Of a DNA stretch of 64,000 nt, positions 25,095 through 37,232 are shown in pieces. How positions within the stretch are numbered: the first letter of the stretch is position 1; every line of letters begins with the position of its first letter. The notes under the pieces are model-generated. The model ran no database searches. It was not told the origin of the DNA and was given only the letters and a program-made list of their open reading frames with translations. Location of the stretch: positions 1,426,001 to 1,490,000 of the forward strand of contig NC_061806.1 in NCBI RefSeq assembly GCF_021462225.1, written 5' to 3'. The stretch comes from Girardinichthys multiradiatus. Taxonomy: Eukaryota > Chordata > Actinopteri > Cyprinodontiformes > Goodeidae. A program made the translations under genes and the position numbers.

Positions 25095-25611
25095 AGAGAA
25101 GATTTGCACATTATCTCTCTATTCTTTTATGTCTTACTGAGGTCCAGGAGAGCGAGTTAGTTCATCTACAAAACAGTTTGCCAGTGGAATTCCTTATGTG
25201 ACCCTTATGTGACTGCATTATTTGGCTCCACTTATTTATGTGAGTCAGCCTTTTCCTACATGAAGATCATTAAGTCCAAATACCGTTCCACCATGACTGA
25301 TGAACATTTGAAAATGTGCTTGAGGGTGGCTGTCATCACCTACTGTCCGGACTTGCTGATACAATTCAGTGCAAGTCATCAAAGTAAACTCAGGTAATTA
25401 CAAAAAAGTTAAATTATTATTTATTATGTGTGTTGTGCAATATTGGCTTATTCAGTAATGCAAGGTACATCAACATACATTGTACATACAAAGAATCCTT
25501 AATAAATTTGAAAATAGATATATGTTTTGCATTTTGTAGTGGGTAGGTTGATCATTTTGACTTGGTTGTTTTATAAGTAGCTCGCATGCTGAAAAAGTGT
25601 GAGCACCCCTG
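25095..25611 (+). pseudogene. hAT transposon 3' end (transposase dimerisation domain)
   Basis: The frame 25209-25397 encodes 'FGSTYLCESAFSYMKIIKSK' followed by 'YRSTMTDEHLKMCLRVA', the C-terminal hATC dimerisation region of hAT transposases of the group that gave rise to vertebrate ZBED/GTF2IRD2-like genes. A stop separates it from an upstream 'LQNSLPVEFL' block near 25165-25195. The element ends at 25611 with 'aaaaagtgtgagcacccctg', a typical hAT terminus (reverse of CAGGGGTG). The left end and the catalytic core are not present nearby, so this is a 5'-deleted copy. Confidence 0.75.
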
Positions 25612-26445
25612 CTGTAGAGTATCAAGGAGCAAATCAAGCTGTCAGGAGCAGACCACTACCTGCCCCAGTGGATATCGGACTACTTCAATGCCCCCCCACA
25701 GTATGAGAGGACTGTGTCTTTTTCACCCTCTACACTGCAGACCTCTCCATCAAGTCCCCAGGCTACAATCTTCAGAAGTTCTCAGACAACTCTGCCATAA
25801 TTGGTCTTACCACAGGTTAGGACAACTCAGAGTATAGACAGTGAACACAGGACCGTGTGGACTTCTTCGAGCGGAACCAGTTTGTGATCAACACTGGGAA
25901 AAACAAGGAGCTGGTGGTGGATTTCCTGAGGCATAAACCCACCACACCGACTCCAGTAAACATCCAAGGAACTGATGATGAGATAATACCTTTTATAAGT
26001 AGCTGGGTGATCACCTGAACAAAAACCTGAAACTCTGATGATCTTTACAGGAAGGGTCAGAGCAGAATCTGCCTACTAAGGAGACTGAGGTCTTTTGAGG
26101 CGCTCCTGAAGATCTTTTTTGACTCTGTGGAGGCATCAGCCATCTTCTATTGTGTAGTATTTTGGAGCAGCTTATCTACAGCTGAGAGAGGGTGGGTAGA
26201 TGAGCTTATAAAAAGGACCAGTTCTGTCCTAGAATGACCCCTGGACCTAGTGCAGGTGGTAGGAGACGTAAGGACTTCCTGCAAAAATCCCATTCATGTA
26301 ACTGTTGCAGAACAGGAGAGCTCCTTCAGCAGCAGACTGCTACATCCAAGGTGCCCCAAGGAGCATTATCATAGATTCTTCCCCCAGCAGCTGTTAGACT
26401 TTATAACCATCACTGCTCCCAACAAACTGAAACTAAATACGTTGT
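25612..26445 (+). pseudogene. L2/Rex1-type LINE fragment (end of RT)
   Basis: This starts directly at the hAT terminus. Broken frames give 'YTADLSIKSPGYNLQKFSDN' with 'SAIIGL' (catalytic box degenerate, FSDN in place of FSDD) near 25733-25808. 'RNQFVINTGKNKELVVDF' follows near 25877-25930, then 'LLRRLRSFEALLKIFF' near 26074-26121, and the C-terminal 'RLLHPRCPKEHYHRFFPQQ' near 26334-26390. Frameshifts and stops occur at 25819, 25843 and 26020. The order is that of the thumb and C-terminus of teleost L2/Rex1 ORF2. Confidence 0.75.
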
Positions 26446-29289
26446 TTACATCCCTGTTGTTATTTACAGCAGGGGTTTTCTATGCTTTAAATTATACCTT
26501 CTGTTACTCTTTTTTCACCTTTATATGTATCTGCATGCTTCCATTTGCTCTGCTGCTGGTTCACCTGAATTTCTCCACTTCTATTCTATTCTATTCTACT
26601 GAATGGTTTAAAGTTATTGATACTTTGAGTTGCTTTAAATGTTTAATTCTGTTAATGAAGATTTTAATTGGTAATATATAGTTGGTCAGTCCAACTGTGG
26701 TTTGTAAAAGAGAACAAAAGACCAAAATAAATGCACATCAAAAACTAAATTTAAAAGTTGTGTTAACTGAAAAAAATGTAATCCAAAACATTCTTAAGAT
26801 AAACAGAAGGTTAAAAGGATCCAAATAGTCCTTCCTGTGAGTGTGAGTGTTGTGTGCGATCGTGTCTTCTCTGTTGGCTGTGCAGTCAGACTCCACAGCC
26901 AAGCATGTGGCAACCTACCACCAATTCTCTTATCAGGCTGTTGGGAGATTTAAGGAGCAGTTAGACGACCTATCTTCCCCTGATGTTCAGCCTACCTGGT
27001 AGAGAGAAGCAAAAGCTTCCTCTGAGTGACTTTTGTCTAACCTCCAAAGTGTAGCTGTTCAGGTTTCTTGCCATTCCTGACCTAAGCCTTTTTTTCCAGT
27101 AATCTCTGTGCCTCCTGGTTTGGTAACCAGCCATTGGCTTTCTGTACCAACTCTTGCAAGAATCCACCAAGACAGACCTGTTCAGGAAAAAAATTACTGT
27201 AGTCGTCAGTTGCTCCTGTCTATCCTTCAGCCCTTGGTCTGTATACTTTCCAACGTATTCACGCTCGTTACTCACTCCCAGACGGAACCACGGATCTTCA
27301 TTAGCACAACTCAAATGAAGATCCTCTGAATTCCACTTTCCTCAGTTTCTCACGCCTCCTCCGGGATTGTCCTCCTCCCCCAACCCAGTCCTCCACCTTT
27401 CGCACACTGAACTGCTTGCTTATTTTTAATTATATTACTTTATTATATTATATTTATTATATTACTTGGATGCAATTTCCTCACTGAATTTTCCCACTTC
27501 AACTCAGCTGTTTCTCCTTTTCCAGACGCCAGCGAACCTCTGAAGCCCAGCCACTGAGTCATCTATTTTCCTTATTTATTATACATAAACCTGTTTATTT
27601 TACACACTTTCTGAGCTCTGACCTGATTCTGCATGTTGGTCAGAAGACTCCCTGGAAACATGACGTTTCTATCTTCACACTGAACTTCGTTCTGTATTTG
27701 CCCCCTGGCAAACGTTCAAGGTCATTGATATTAGCTCTGCTATAACAACATAATACAATGAAGCAGAGCAAAACAAATCCTACAATCAGGCTGGTTCTTA
27801 AATAGTACACATTCTTGGGCAGTGAAAGCCCTCAACTCTGATTCTGTTTTTCCTCCTACTTCATCATCAGTACAAAAGAGAATATTGTAATACCCAGAGC
27901 TACGTTAAGAGTGAGATTATGTCTGCTGGTGTTGAAGAAACTACAGATTAAAGACGTTTTGGCCGCAGCGGCCCCTCTACCTCAATCTGTTCTCTCAACC
28001 GTTTTATTAAGAATAATTTCTAATTTTACATGAGCACTTCTTTCCTGTCGTTCTCCCTCAAAGTGAAAGTACCTCCGAACAACACGTTTGTGTTTTTCTT
28101 GTCGGCTAAAGAGGTTAGCATATGTGTTTTTTCTGGATGTACTCACCATGTCAGCAGAGTTGAAAACTTCAAGCTGTTTATTGTTTGGTCAGGTGAGGCT
28201 GAGTATCTCTGATATTGTTGCACTGCTGCCGGAAGAAGTGTAACAATATGGACAAATAAGAATGGGTCAGTTCAAGGGTATAACTTTGTGTTGAAAGTTG
28301 GTGGGGAGGCACTGTGGGGGAGGGGGGCTGACGCACACACAGCTATGCGACCGGAAGGTTATTATTTATTTATTTATTTTGCTTAGAATAAGGCCAAAAC
28401 ATAAATGTAAATACCTTACATTAGTTTAATGCTAATGTTGAAAACACAACAGTTACAAAATTCACTAATATTTTTTGTGAAGAATTACCACAATAATAGT
28501 TGCCTTCCAGTGCCTTTTATAAAGTGCTCAAAACCATCAACATTAGATTTCGTATCAATCAAAATCTTAGCATTTTTTCTGTTTGTAAATCCCTTTTTGA
28601 ATTGTATTTGTTAACAAAATAAAAGAAAAGAATGTCCTTTACTTGATTATTACAGTAAAGACATGGATGACTCCACACCTGTCCCTGAATTGGCTGGCAT
28701 AGGTATTCCTGTGCCTTGCTGAATAACACATAGGAGAAAAAATATGATGCGTCTAAAATATAGCATACATATTTCTTCAATGTAAAATTATACTATGAGA
28801 CACATTTTAATGCGTCTTGCATATCTCAAGCTGTCTCTTTTTAGTCAAAATTAGAGCAGACAATGTCATTCTCACTTGCCTATAATAGACTTGCACATTG
28901 TTGCTGTTGTTTGGTAAAAAAGCTACGGATGTGTAGCAGCTTTAGAAGCATTCTTTTACCAACCCTGTGTCTCCAGGCTAACTTTAAAAGCTTTAAGAAA
29001 TCTATCACCGAAAAACACAGTTAGCTACTGATGAACATTTCTCTGACACTGATGCTGCATTGTTGTCACTCCTGTCACGTGGCTACGTACATGGTGGATA
29101 GCAACTGCCAATCGTAGGTCTATATGCAATATAAGTGACAAATCAGATCAAATTACACCAGCCAGGTGGGGATAGCGGGACTTGCCATCTATGTTTTAAA
29201 AAGGGAGAAAAAAGGCACTTTATGATTATTTGTATATGGGTGCGTCGGTGGGTGGATGTGTGTGTTAGTGTGTGTGTATGTGGTAGGTT
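26446..29289. other. No gene seen; small pentanucleotide run and a possible LTR-like tail
   Basis: Mostly AT-rich. TTCTA repeats lie at about 26578-26600. The end of the stretch 26860-27670 ('acctgtttattttacacact', 'gcatgttggtcagaagactc') resembles the tail of LTR-like teleost repeats, but no terminus or target duplication was found. TTTA repeats lie near 28358-28380. Confidence 0.35.
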
Positions 29290-29700
29290 TTTAGTGTAGC
29301 TTGGGCGCAGAAGCCCCCAAGCAAAGGATGCACATGTGAGATGAGTGCACCGAACCCCCCAACCCAGCTAGGGCTTCACCTCCAGCCGTATATGCCAAGC
29401 CAGGAACCCAGTCCCTAAGGCGGCCCACACAAACTCCCAGAGGAAAACGCTGTGTATCAGGCATGACACACCCTCCCAGAGCCCCTGACACACTGGACAG
29501 GCATCAGCCTTCTAAAGTACCCAGAAATCAGAAGGACAACAGGAGGAAGGGCACATTGCCATCCCACCTGGTGAGAAAGCACCAGGAAGGTCAAAAGGGA
29601 GGGATTCCCACCAGAACCCAGCTTTGCTCCAGCGGTCTACAGCGAGAGCCACAGGCAAGGCGATGGGAACCCACATTGCTTAGCCAGCTTAGTCTCTCCC
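29290..29700. other. GC-rich patch, no gene recognised
   Basis: Noticeably more GC-rich than its surroundings. Open frames on both strands (29291-29491 minus, 29463-29714 plus) show no domain. It is probably an interspersed repeat, family unknown. Confidence 0.3.
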
Positions 29701-31189
29701 CTGTACTTCCTTGATGCATTTCACTATTTTGCTTATTTATGTAATAGTATAGTTCTTTTTGATGACTTTTTTCTTTGTTGGTTGTATCATGTATTCTGTT
29801 TTGTCTAAAACTAAATTAAATTACAGGTAATGTTTAACGAATTGACGATAAATTATTGACTAGACTTAACTTAGTTGAGAGGAAAAATGCAAAAAAGTGA
29901 AGCCATTACTTTTGGACATTATGGCCAATTTGGCCAAGCTTTAATTGTCATTTCTGCAACAGCCTCTTTAGCTGTGGATCGTGTTCAGCACTATCATTTT
30001 CAAATTTCAAACCCACAAACTTTTAATTCCCACACAGCTGGCATGAGCAAAAGTGACTAGTGGAAAAATATGATATAGCACTCATCACTGGAGAGCAGCC
30101 AAAAGAACGAAGTGAAAAAGAAGAAACCAATTACCCATGTGGTCTACTGTGGTGAAAAGTGGCAGGCTGTTGTCTGTCCGATAACCACAGCATGTCATCC
30201 TTTTGTGTCAACTAGAATTTTATCAGCCACCCTGGGGGTCGGAAGGAAAAGACAGCCCATGCATAAGCAACAACAACAACAACCTGCAGCCAGACAGACT
30301 CAGCGGCTCCAGATGGAAATGGGAATTAAGGGAGCCATGCAGCCACCACAGGGGCAAATGATATGCAGCACATGAGCTAAAAAGAAATGGAGGACTGGGA
30401 GATACTTTCACACACTGAGGGATTTGATGCACTCAGCATGCTACCAGAAAGAGTAACAGGGTGGGACAACGAAGTGGCTCCCTCTATGAGGTTATAAAGC
30501 ATCAAGCACACAAGGAAATACCCCAAGTTAGTGTCAGAAGAAATTTAGTGCTTAGCTGAAATGAAGCCATGATGTGTAATAGCTGAAAGGCTCTGAGGCG
30601 GCTGATTCACAGAGAGCAGCTGAGTCAATTGAGTAAGGGTTAAAGAGATACACTCTTGCTGAGCAGGCCTGTCTCTTTAATTACCAGACGAGTGTCAGCA
30701 CCAACATCACACTCACTCACAAACTTCTTAGAAACACTAGCTGCAGCAGCTTCTTCAGTGCATCGTGACAGACATCACGCTACAAGAGCAAAGCCACAAC
30801 TTTTATAGAATACCAACTGCTACAGTGCCTCACTTCAGTCTCTTTGCTCTGGTTTGCTTTGAGAACAGGCTGGCGGGTCACAAAAAGGGTTTTTAGTGAT
30901 AAGGCAGTGGCCAACAATGTAGATCAGATTTTAAACACTATTATTTGGCTGTGCTTATTGTATACAGTCAACACTATATGCAAAATGGATTTCCATATTG
31001 TGTATCGGAACATTTGATTGAAAGGGGGACTAACTTATTCCTAAAGGTAGCAATTAACTATTTTCCATTTGAGTACCATGGTCCCAGATTAGTAGTTGCT
31101 AATCCTCATATTGGCTGTTTATCACTTACGCACAAACTACTCTGATGTCCTGCTTGATGAGACAAACAGGACCACGTCATCAACTAAAA
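29701..31189. other. No gene seen
   Basis: Non-coding, with a short CAA run near 30270-30285. Nothing recognised. Confidence 0.45.
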
Positions 31190-31302
31190 CCAGTGATGAA
31201 ACCTCAAGTCATCCAAACTCGAGACAGAAATAATCGAGCTTATTCTCATTCAAAGAGTTTTCTTTATTTTCATGACTATGAATATTGTAGCTTCTCACTG
31301 AA

Positions 31303-31461
31303 GGCATCAAAACTATGAATGAACACATGTGGAATTATATACTGAACCAAAAGTGTGAAACAACTGAAAATATGTCTTATATTCTAGGTTCTTCAAAGTA
31401 GCCACCTTTTGCTTTGATTACTGCTCCACACACTCTTGGCATTCTGTTGATGAGCTTCAAG
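31303..31461. repeat. Long inverted repeat, left arm of the DD38E element
   Basis: This is an inverted copy of 33877-34036 with only scattered differences. The matching part includes sequence that in the right arm is the last 28 or so codons of the transposase. Confidence 0.85.
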
Positions 31462-31494
31462 AAAAAACGAGTGGCCATCATTACTTTAAGAAAT

Positions 31495-32974
31495 TATTGG
31501 ACCACTTGTTTGCTGAATATTGGACTACTTGCACGGTGCAGGATGTCATTATGCCTTTCCAACGGCATCGGACATTTTGTATCCAGGACAGTCTGCTCCG
31601 ACATATCCCGTCGAACACTACGACTGATATTATGAGGCGTCCCAAGTCTGACGTCACAAGACGCTATATAACAGGGCCTCCATTTTGAACACCCCGCCTT
31701 CAGCTGGAGATCGTGACCCGATCACCAACATCTGAAGCATCACCTGGAGAAGAGTCCCGAGTGGATTTCATTTATTCTCTCTCGTTGGCCAACGAACAAT
31801 TCATAACTGAGGTTTCTGGACTAAGGAGGCCAGAAATTTCACTTTGCCGATCGAAGACGTGAGTTTAACACGTAACTAAAAACACGGAGTTCGAGGAGAC
31901 GAACCGCCATCGTGTTTCATCCTAAGTCGACTTTGATGGTCAGATCACGTTTTTTCCCTTTTCGCCAAGGAGGCCAAAGGACAAAGACTGACCGCTTTCT
32001 TGGAGTTTAACTGCGGACGCACAACAACGCTTCACCCCCCCCTTTTTCCCTTCCTCACTCGACCCCGCTCAGAAGAAAGCCAACAACAAATAATACCCAT
32101 CCTTTATTTTATTTATTTCTTAGAAAGCCTGGGCAGAGTAGGAGGTCTTAGTACGATGAGATTCGCTAGTTAGAATCTAATGTGTTCTGAATGATATGTG
32201 CATGTAACCTTGTTATTGAAACTTTCATGTGCTGTGTTGATGTCTGGAAGCAGCTGCGCTCCCAGCTCTGTGTGTGTTTTGTGGGGTATTTTACCACCTG
32301 AGAGTCAGCGCAGGTGCGCTGTGAGACTGGACTGCTAAAATAACCTCATGGTGAAATTCCCCATTTTTCTTTGTCCTCAACCTCACTGCTTGCTAGCTTG
32401 TCGCCAAAAGTTTTATAACTCTTTGTCTGCTCAGGAGTTGGGGGAGGTTTTATGACTGAGTATAACTGAGTTACAGTGGAGCTGCGACCCTCCTCCACTC
32501 ACCCCACACCCCTTCGTCATATTCTCATTTTTGCCATAACTGCTGGTTGATTCCATACACACCCACTGCTGTTTTGCTTTATTTTGCTTAGTTAGATATT
32601 TTACCCCTTTTATGTAGAACTTTGCATGTTGAGTAGGTGATTTAATAAATATTCACATAGATGATAACAGAAGGCGTTTTGTGTTTATTGTGTGCAAGAG
32701 TTATTCGTCAGTCAAGATAAGGTTAACGTTCCACACGTTCCGGCAGAAACGGTCGATTAAACAGTGACATCTCTGGTAATAGTTATCAATTATTACGGAG
32801 TATTTAACGGTTGTAATTGTCAAAGGCGTTGAACCACAATTACAACACCAGAAACATCTCTGGTCTCGATTCATTAATGAGGATTTTGGTTAAGAAATTG
32901 ATTTTGTCAAATTATGATTTTTAATTATAATTATTGATCAAGATTAATCAATCAATAATCATAACCCCCCAACA
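31495..32974 (+). mobile_element. Solo LTR, 1480 bp (retroviral-type, 4-bp AAAT duplication)
   Basis: Inserted in the N-terminal codons of the DD38E transposase. It starts TATTGGAC and ends CCAACA, one substitution from a perfect TGTTGG/CCAACA terminus. It is flanked by AAAT at 31491-31494 and 32975-32978. It contains a TGACGTCA box (31649-31656) 8 bp before TATATAA (31665-31671) and an AATAAA at 32644-32649. The 3' 300 bp ('aattatgatttttaattata', 'caatcaataatcataa') match the divergent LTR at 41295-42724. No internal viral region is present. The retrovirus or retrotransposon family is not identified. Confidence 0.78.
31649..31671 (+). promoter_or_regulatory. LTR core promoter: CRE-like box and TATA
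   Basis: A perfect TGACGTCA palindrome (CRE, bound by CREB/ATF factors) lies 8 bp upstream of TATATAA. The same pair at the same spacing is seen in the LTR at 41295-42724, which supports function in the parent element. Confidence 0.6.
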
Positions 32975-32978
32975 AAAT

Positions 32979-33961
32979 GAAGGTCAGTCAGTCCGAACAA
33001 TTGGGAAAACTTTGAAAGTGTCCCCAAGTGCAGTTGCAAAAACCATCAAGCGCTACAAAGAAACTGGCTCACATGAGGACCGCCCCAGGAAAGGAAGACC
33101 AAGAGTCACCTCTGCTGCGGACGATAAGTTCATCCGAGTCACCAGCCTCAGAAATCGCAGGTTAACAGCAGCTCAGATTAGAGAACAGGTCAATGCCACA
33201 CAGCGTTCTAGCAGCAGACACATCTCTAGAACAACTGTTAAGAGGAGACTGTGTGAATCAGGCCTTCATGGTAAAATAGCTGCTAGGAAACCACTGCTGA
33301 GGACAGGCAACAAGCAGAAGAGACTTGTTTGGGCTAAAGAACACAAGGAATGGACATTAGACCAGTGGAAATCTGTGCTTTCGTCTGATGAGTCCAAGTT
33401 TGAGATCAACCACCGTGTCTTTGTGCGGCGCAGAAGAGGTGAACGGATGGACTCTACATGCCTGGTTCCCTCCGTGAAGCATGGAGGAGGAGGTGTGATG
33501 GTGTGGGGTGTTTTGCTGGTGACACTGTTGGGGATTTATTCAAAATTGAAGGCATACTAAACCAGCATGGCTACCACAGCATCTTGCAGCAGCATGCTAT
33601 TCCTTCCGGTTTGCGTTTAGTTGGACCATCATTTATTTTTCAACAGGACAATGACCCCAAACACACCTCCAGGCTGTGTAAGGACTATTTGACCAAGAAG
33701 GAGAGTGATGGGGTGCTGCGCCAGATGACCTGGCCTCCACAGTCACCGGACCTGAACCCAATCGAGATGGTTTGGGGTGAGCTGGACCACAGAGTGAAGG
33801 CAAAAGGGCCAACAAGTGCTAAGCATCTCTGGGAACTCCTTCAAGACTGTTGGAAAACCATTTCAGGTGACTACCTCTTGAAGCTCATCAACAGAATACC
33901 AAGAGTGTGTGGAGCAGTAATCAAAGCAAAAGGTGGCTACTTTGAAGAACCTAGAATATAA
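32979..33961 (+). pseudogene. Tc1/mariner transposase (DD38E, Intruder-like), broken
   Basis: Cut-and-paste transposase. N-terminal codons lie before the LTR insertion (frame around 31450-31494, 'FKKKRVAIITLRN') and resume after 32979 with 'EGQSVRTIGKTLKVSPSAVA', the first helix-turn-helix, then 'GRPRVTSAADDKFIRVTSL'. Catalytic residues are D in 'SSDESKFE' (about 33391), D in 'FQQDNDPKH' (about 33648) and E in 'SPDLNPIEMVW' (about 33766), with 38 residues between the last two. A one-base loss near 33510, within the 'GVMVWG' block, shifts the frame, and the second part runs to 33961. The LTR insertion plus this shift make it non-functional. Otherwise the copy is well preserved. Confidence 0.87.
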
Positions 33962-34036
33962 GACATATTTTCAGTCGTTTCACACTTTTTTGTTCAGTAT
34001 ATAATTCCACATGTGTTCATTCATGGTTTTGATGCC
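33877..34036. repeat. Long inverted repeat, right arm of the DD38E element
   Basis: Pairs with 31303-31461. It overlaps the last 28 or so transposase codons and the stop at 33959-33961. Confidence 0.85.
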
Positions 34037-34877
34037 GGGTACTCTACCCACCTCGGCTCTTCACCTAGTTGGAACTTGACCTGGCTTCTTTTGAAAAACT
34101 ACATAAAATAGTTTTTAATCTAAATAGGCATCTACATTTCTTTTGAACTTCCTTTTTTATTAATGAGACAGCATTAGTCGAGTGTAGATTCATGAAATAG
34201 TTAGGTAATTTCCATTAGTGCCTAAATTCTTCTTGGGCCCATTTCATATTAAAATTACCTGACAGTTTGATGGTTTCTGAGTGTTTTTAAGGCTTTGGAA
34301 GCTCAATTAAGGGACATTGTGGTCCCAGAGGGTGCTGCTTCAAAGAGGTAATATGTCAATAAAACTCTTACTTTTACGTTTGCTCTTGTTCAGTGGAAAT
34401 TATGTAGTTCTTTTTCTAGCAAACTTCAGAATTCAAGAGGTTTCGATCTGAGCTGGAAAAATTCCACTTATTGTGCAATAATTAAACAGTCATTATTTTT
34501 TCAAAGCCTCATGATCCCCGTGGATGGCTCCAAGCTTTCATTACTGCATCAGTTATTGGTTATTATTTGCAAAATGATTAATTCCAACTCTGGAACCTGT
34601 AACACAAAATATATAAATTATTCTGACAGCAACACATTTGCATTAAGTGGATGAGGAAATGTGTCCTTGAGATAGCCTACCAGAACATGAATTATGAGAG
34701 GAGAGGGATAAAGAAAGTAGGAGACGAATAAAGAAAATTGAAATAGAATGAAGATACAAGAGCCACCAAAAACCATGGACAGAAGATGACGCAAAAGAAT
34801 AAAAAATAGGAGGAATTAGATCATTTACAAAAAACTTTAACTTCATGTTTAAAAACAATATATCTAAAGAAATTACC
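34037..34877. other. No gene seen
   Basis: AT-rich non-coding DNA. Confidence 0.5.
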
Positions 34878-35030
34878 TTAAGGGCAGTGGCTAACAGTGC
34901 GAGGCTAAAAGTCCTCGATGCAACCATCGAGGGTCGAGAACCGACCTTGATTGCTGCATGTTTTCCCCGCTTCACTCTCTGCTCACTTCCTGTCTGCTAC
35001 CGTCAATAACGGCCATACAAATCTTAAAAA
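34878..35030 (+). mobile_element. tRNA-derived SINE (family 2), copy 1
   Basis: A tRNA-like head has box A near 34882-34895 ('agtggctaacagtg') and a degenerate box B near 34929-34940. The body reads 'ttgctgcatgttttcccc' and 'cacttcctgtctgctacc'. The same body is found at 40205-40345 and, reversed, at 35795-35885. Confidence 0.55.
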
Positions 35031-35794
35031 CAAAGAAACTGAAGCTTTAATGGGGCTAAACATATATCCGAAAAGCTCAGGATACATTTGATGGATTTGG
35101 AAATGTTGGCAGCCTTTTGGAAATCTTACACTTTAGATAAGGGGTTACTTACTTTACACTGAATACAGGGAGCCTGCATTTTTCAGTTAGCAGTGCTAGC
35201 TGTGTTAAGCATGCTAACTGTGCTACTTTCTAACATAATATGCTAAAGACAGCTTAAAATGTCAACTCTATTTTTGGTTTCCATCCCTGCCTAAGTTTCA
35301 GTCAGTAAGCCCACCTGTGCCTGCTTGTTGCTCTGCTCTTCTCTCCTGTATTCTGCTCTTTCTAATCTCCATCCTCCCACCAGATTGTTGACACCAGGTC
35401 TGTGTGTAGATGTCCAGACTTACGTCCTTGCCAGTTTATGATCTCCTGGTTATGATCTTGTTTCTCCCCTCTGGATTTTCCTGTTTTGCCTTCCCCATGT
35501 TGAATTTCACCCATATTTCTGCTTTCTGGGCATCAACCATAGACATGGACTTCCACCTTTGGCTTCAGCTCGTCCCTTGCTGCCTGACTCCGTGTTTCTG
35601 ACACTCGCCTGTTTTGTGACCACGACTTCGCCCTTCAGTCTAGATTTGTCTTTTGATCTGGATTATCTTGCATCAGACCTGGGCTGGTCATGCATATTGG
35701 ATGCTATTCAAACTAGGTAATGCCACGACTGCAGGTAACCTGTCTCATACTCAGGTTATTTTAAAGACTAGTTTTGCGGTGCTAGTTGTCTTTA
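35031..35794. other. C/T-rich stretch, no gene seen
   Basis: Pyrimidine-rich non-coding DNA at 35280-35690, similar in texture to LTR-type repeats, but without termini that I can define. Confidence 0.35.
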
Positions 35795-35885
35795 TTTTTT
35801 TATTTTTCTTAGAAAGTAGGCAGACAGGAAATGGGGTGAAGAGAGGGGGAAGACATTCAGCACAGGTCGCAGGTCAGTTTGTGTT
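35795..35885 (-). mobile_element. SINE (family 2) tail, copy 2
   Basis: On the minus strand it reads 'ctgaatgtcttccccctctc' then 'ccccatttcctgtctgccta', the body of the SINE at 34878. The tRNA head is missing. Confidence 0.5.
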
Positions 35886-37232
35886 TGAATACCTTTGGAA
35901 GTTTAGATTTACAGGAACAATCATGAACGGCTGTAAACATTGTGTGCTAGAAAGTAGCTTTAATCACAACATGAGCCACAGCACTGAGCAGTAAGCCAAG
36001 TAAAGAGCACTTAATCCTGCTCCCACCTAAGCTATGATATATGCCACAGGATTCTAAATATAGTACACATACATTTATCTGAAACAGTGCAGAATGTATA
36101 TTTGCCTCCTTCACTCAGACAGCTGCTCATAGTACCAATTTAGACCAACAGCAAAGAAAACACAGAACAACCTTCTTCAATTGTTTGGATTCAGATGTTA
36201 CAGAAGTTTCTCAGACAGAATGGCTTTCTTACTGAAAAAGCGGCATAACCACTTAGTTCTGAGAAAGCATGAATCTGATGGGAACATGTGGGATAAAGTG
36301 TGTATTTTGCTGTTTCAGAAAAGTAATAGAGTCAACAGAGCAGTATGAGAACAGGGAGTATGAGCAGCCTTTTATAATCAGTGGTAGTAATCAGTTTATT
36401 TGGTGTGTTTGGACTTGAAAGTTGCTGGCAGTGCAAAAATATTTTGTATTAAAAGAGGTCACAAAAACACTAAGGAGCATAGGCAAAGCTAATAAATAAT
36501 GCAAATCCACTTCTAGCGGAGCTGCAGAGGGGCTAGGAGGGACTCATGAGCTGTGAGTGACACACAAAACTATCAAGAAAAATCTGACTTCCATAAACAC
36601 ACCTGGGCAATTCAGTTATTCTAGAGGTCTTTACTTCACATCTTATGAACAATTTTAGGCAACATCTTTGTGCCAAATCCAAACGTCTCCAGTTGTGAAC
36701 CTTTCATGAAAGAAGAGATTAAGGTCACACATCCAGTAAAAACAGGGTCATAACCTGGAACACTACTCAACCCTAGATCCGTCTGAGGAAACATAACCCC
36801 TAGAACAATGTAACCTATGGGTATTATCACATAAGCTAATAAGAAAATGTCACGATATAAAACTATTTTATTTGCACTAATCAAGTCCTTACTGGTCGTT
36901 ATTGATTTCTGTGTTTCTCTCAGATCTGACTTCCCAATTCAGATTTTGACTAATTCAAATTCTTAGTTTCTTTCAATGACTCAAAAAAAAGAAAAAAAAA
37001 AGGTTCTACAAATTTGTTGATGGTGGGGGTAATTTTGAATCCGAAGAAAAATGAAGGAATTATAAAATTATTCCTATCTATGCAAAAGCTACGGTGGCCG
37101 ACAGGTGCAGCAACATGCAGCAAATGGCTAGATGTGCTGCAAACAAATAAATTATTTAAATTCCAAAACAGAAAAAATAAATACAGCAGAAAAACGCTGC
37201 AAAACAAAAATGCTGCAAATAGCAAAAACAAC
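35886..37232. other. No gene seen
   Basis: AT-rich non-coding DNA. The part just before 37232 is A-rich with several 'gctgcaaa' words that belong with the neighbouring fold-back element. Confidence 0.45.

Larger units (their letters stand above)
31190..34036 (+). mobile_element. Intruder-like Tc1 element (DD38E), interrupted by a solo LTR
   Basis: A Tc1/mariner-superfamily transposon of about 1.4 kb once the 1480-bp LTR at 31495-32974 and its extra AAAT are removed. The left part includes 'cttattctcattcaaagagt' and 'tctttattttcatgactatg' (31230-31280), then an inner inverted arm at 31303-31461. The matching right arm is at 33877-34036, beyond which sequence diverges, so the right tip is cut off. 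The transposase has 38 residues between the second catalytic Asp and the Glu, the spacing described for the Intruder (DD38E) family. The left boundary is approximate. Confidence 0.85.
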
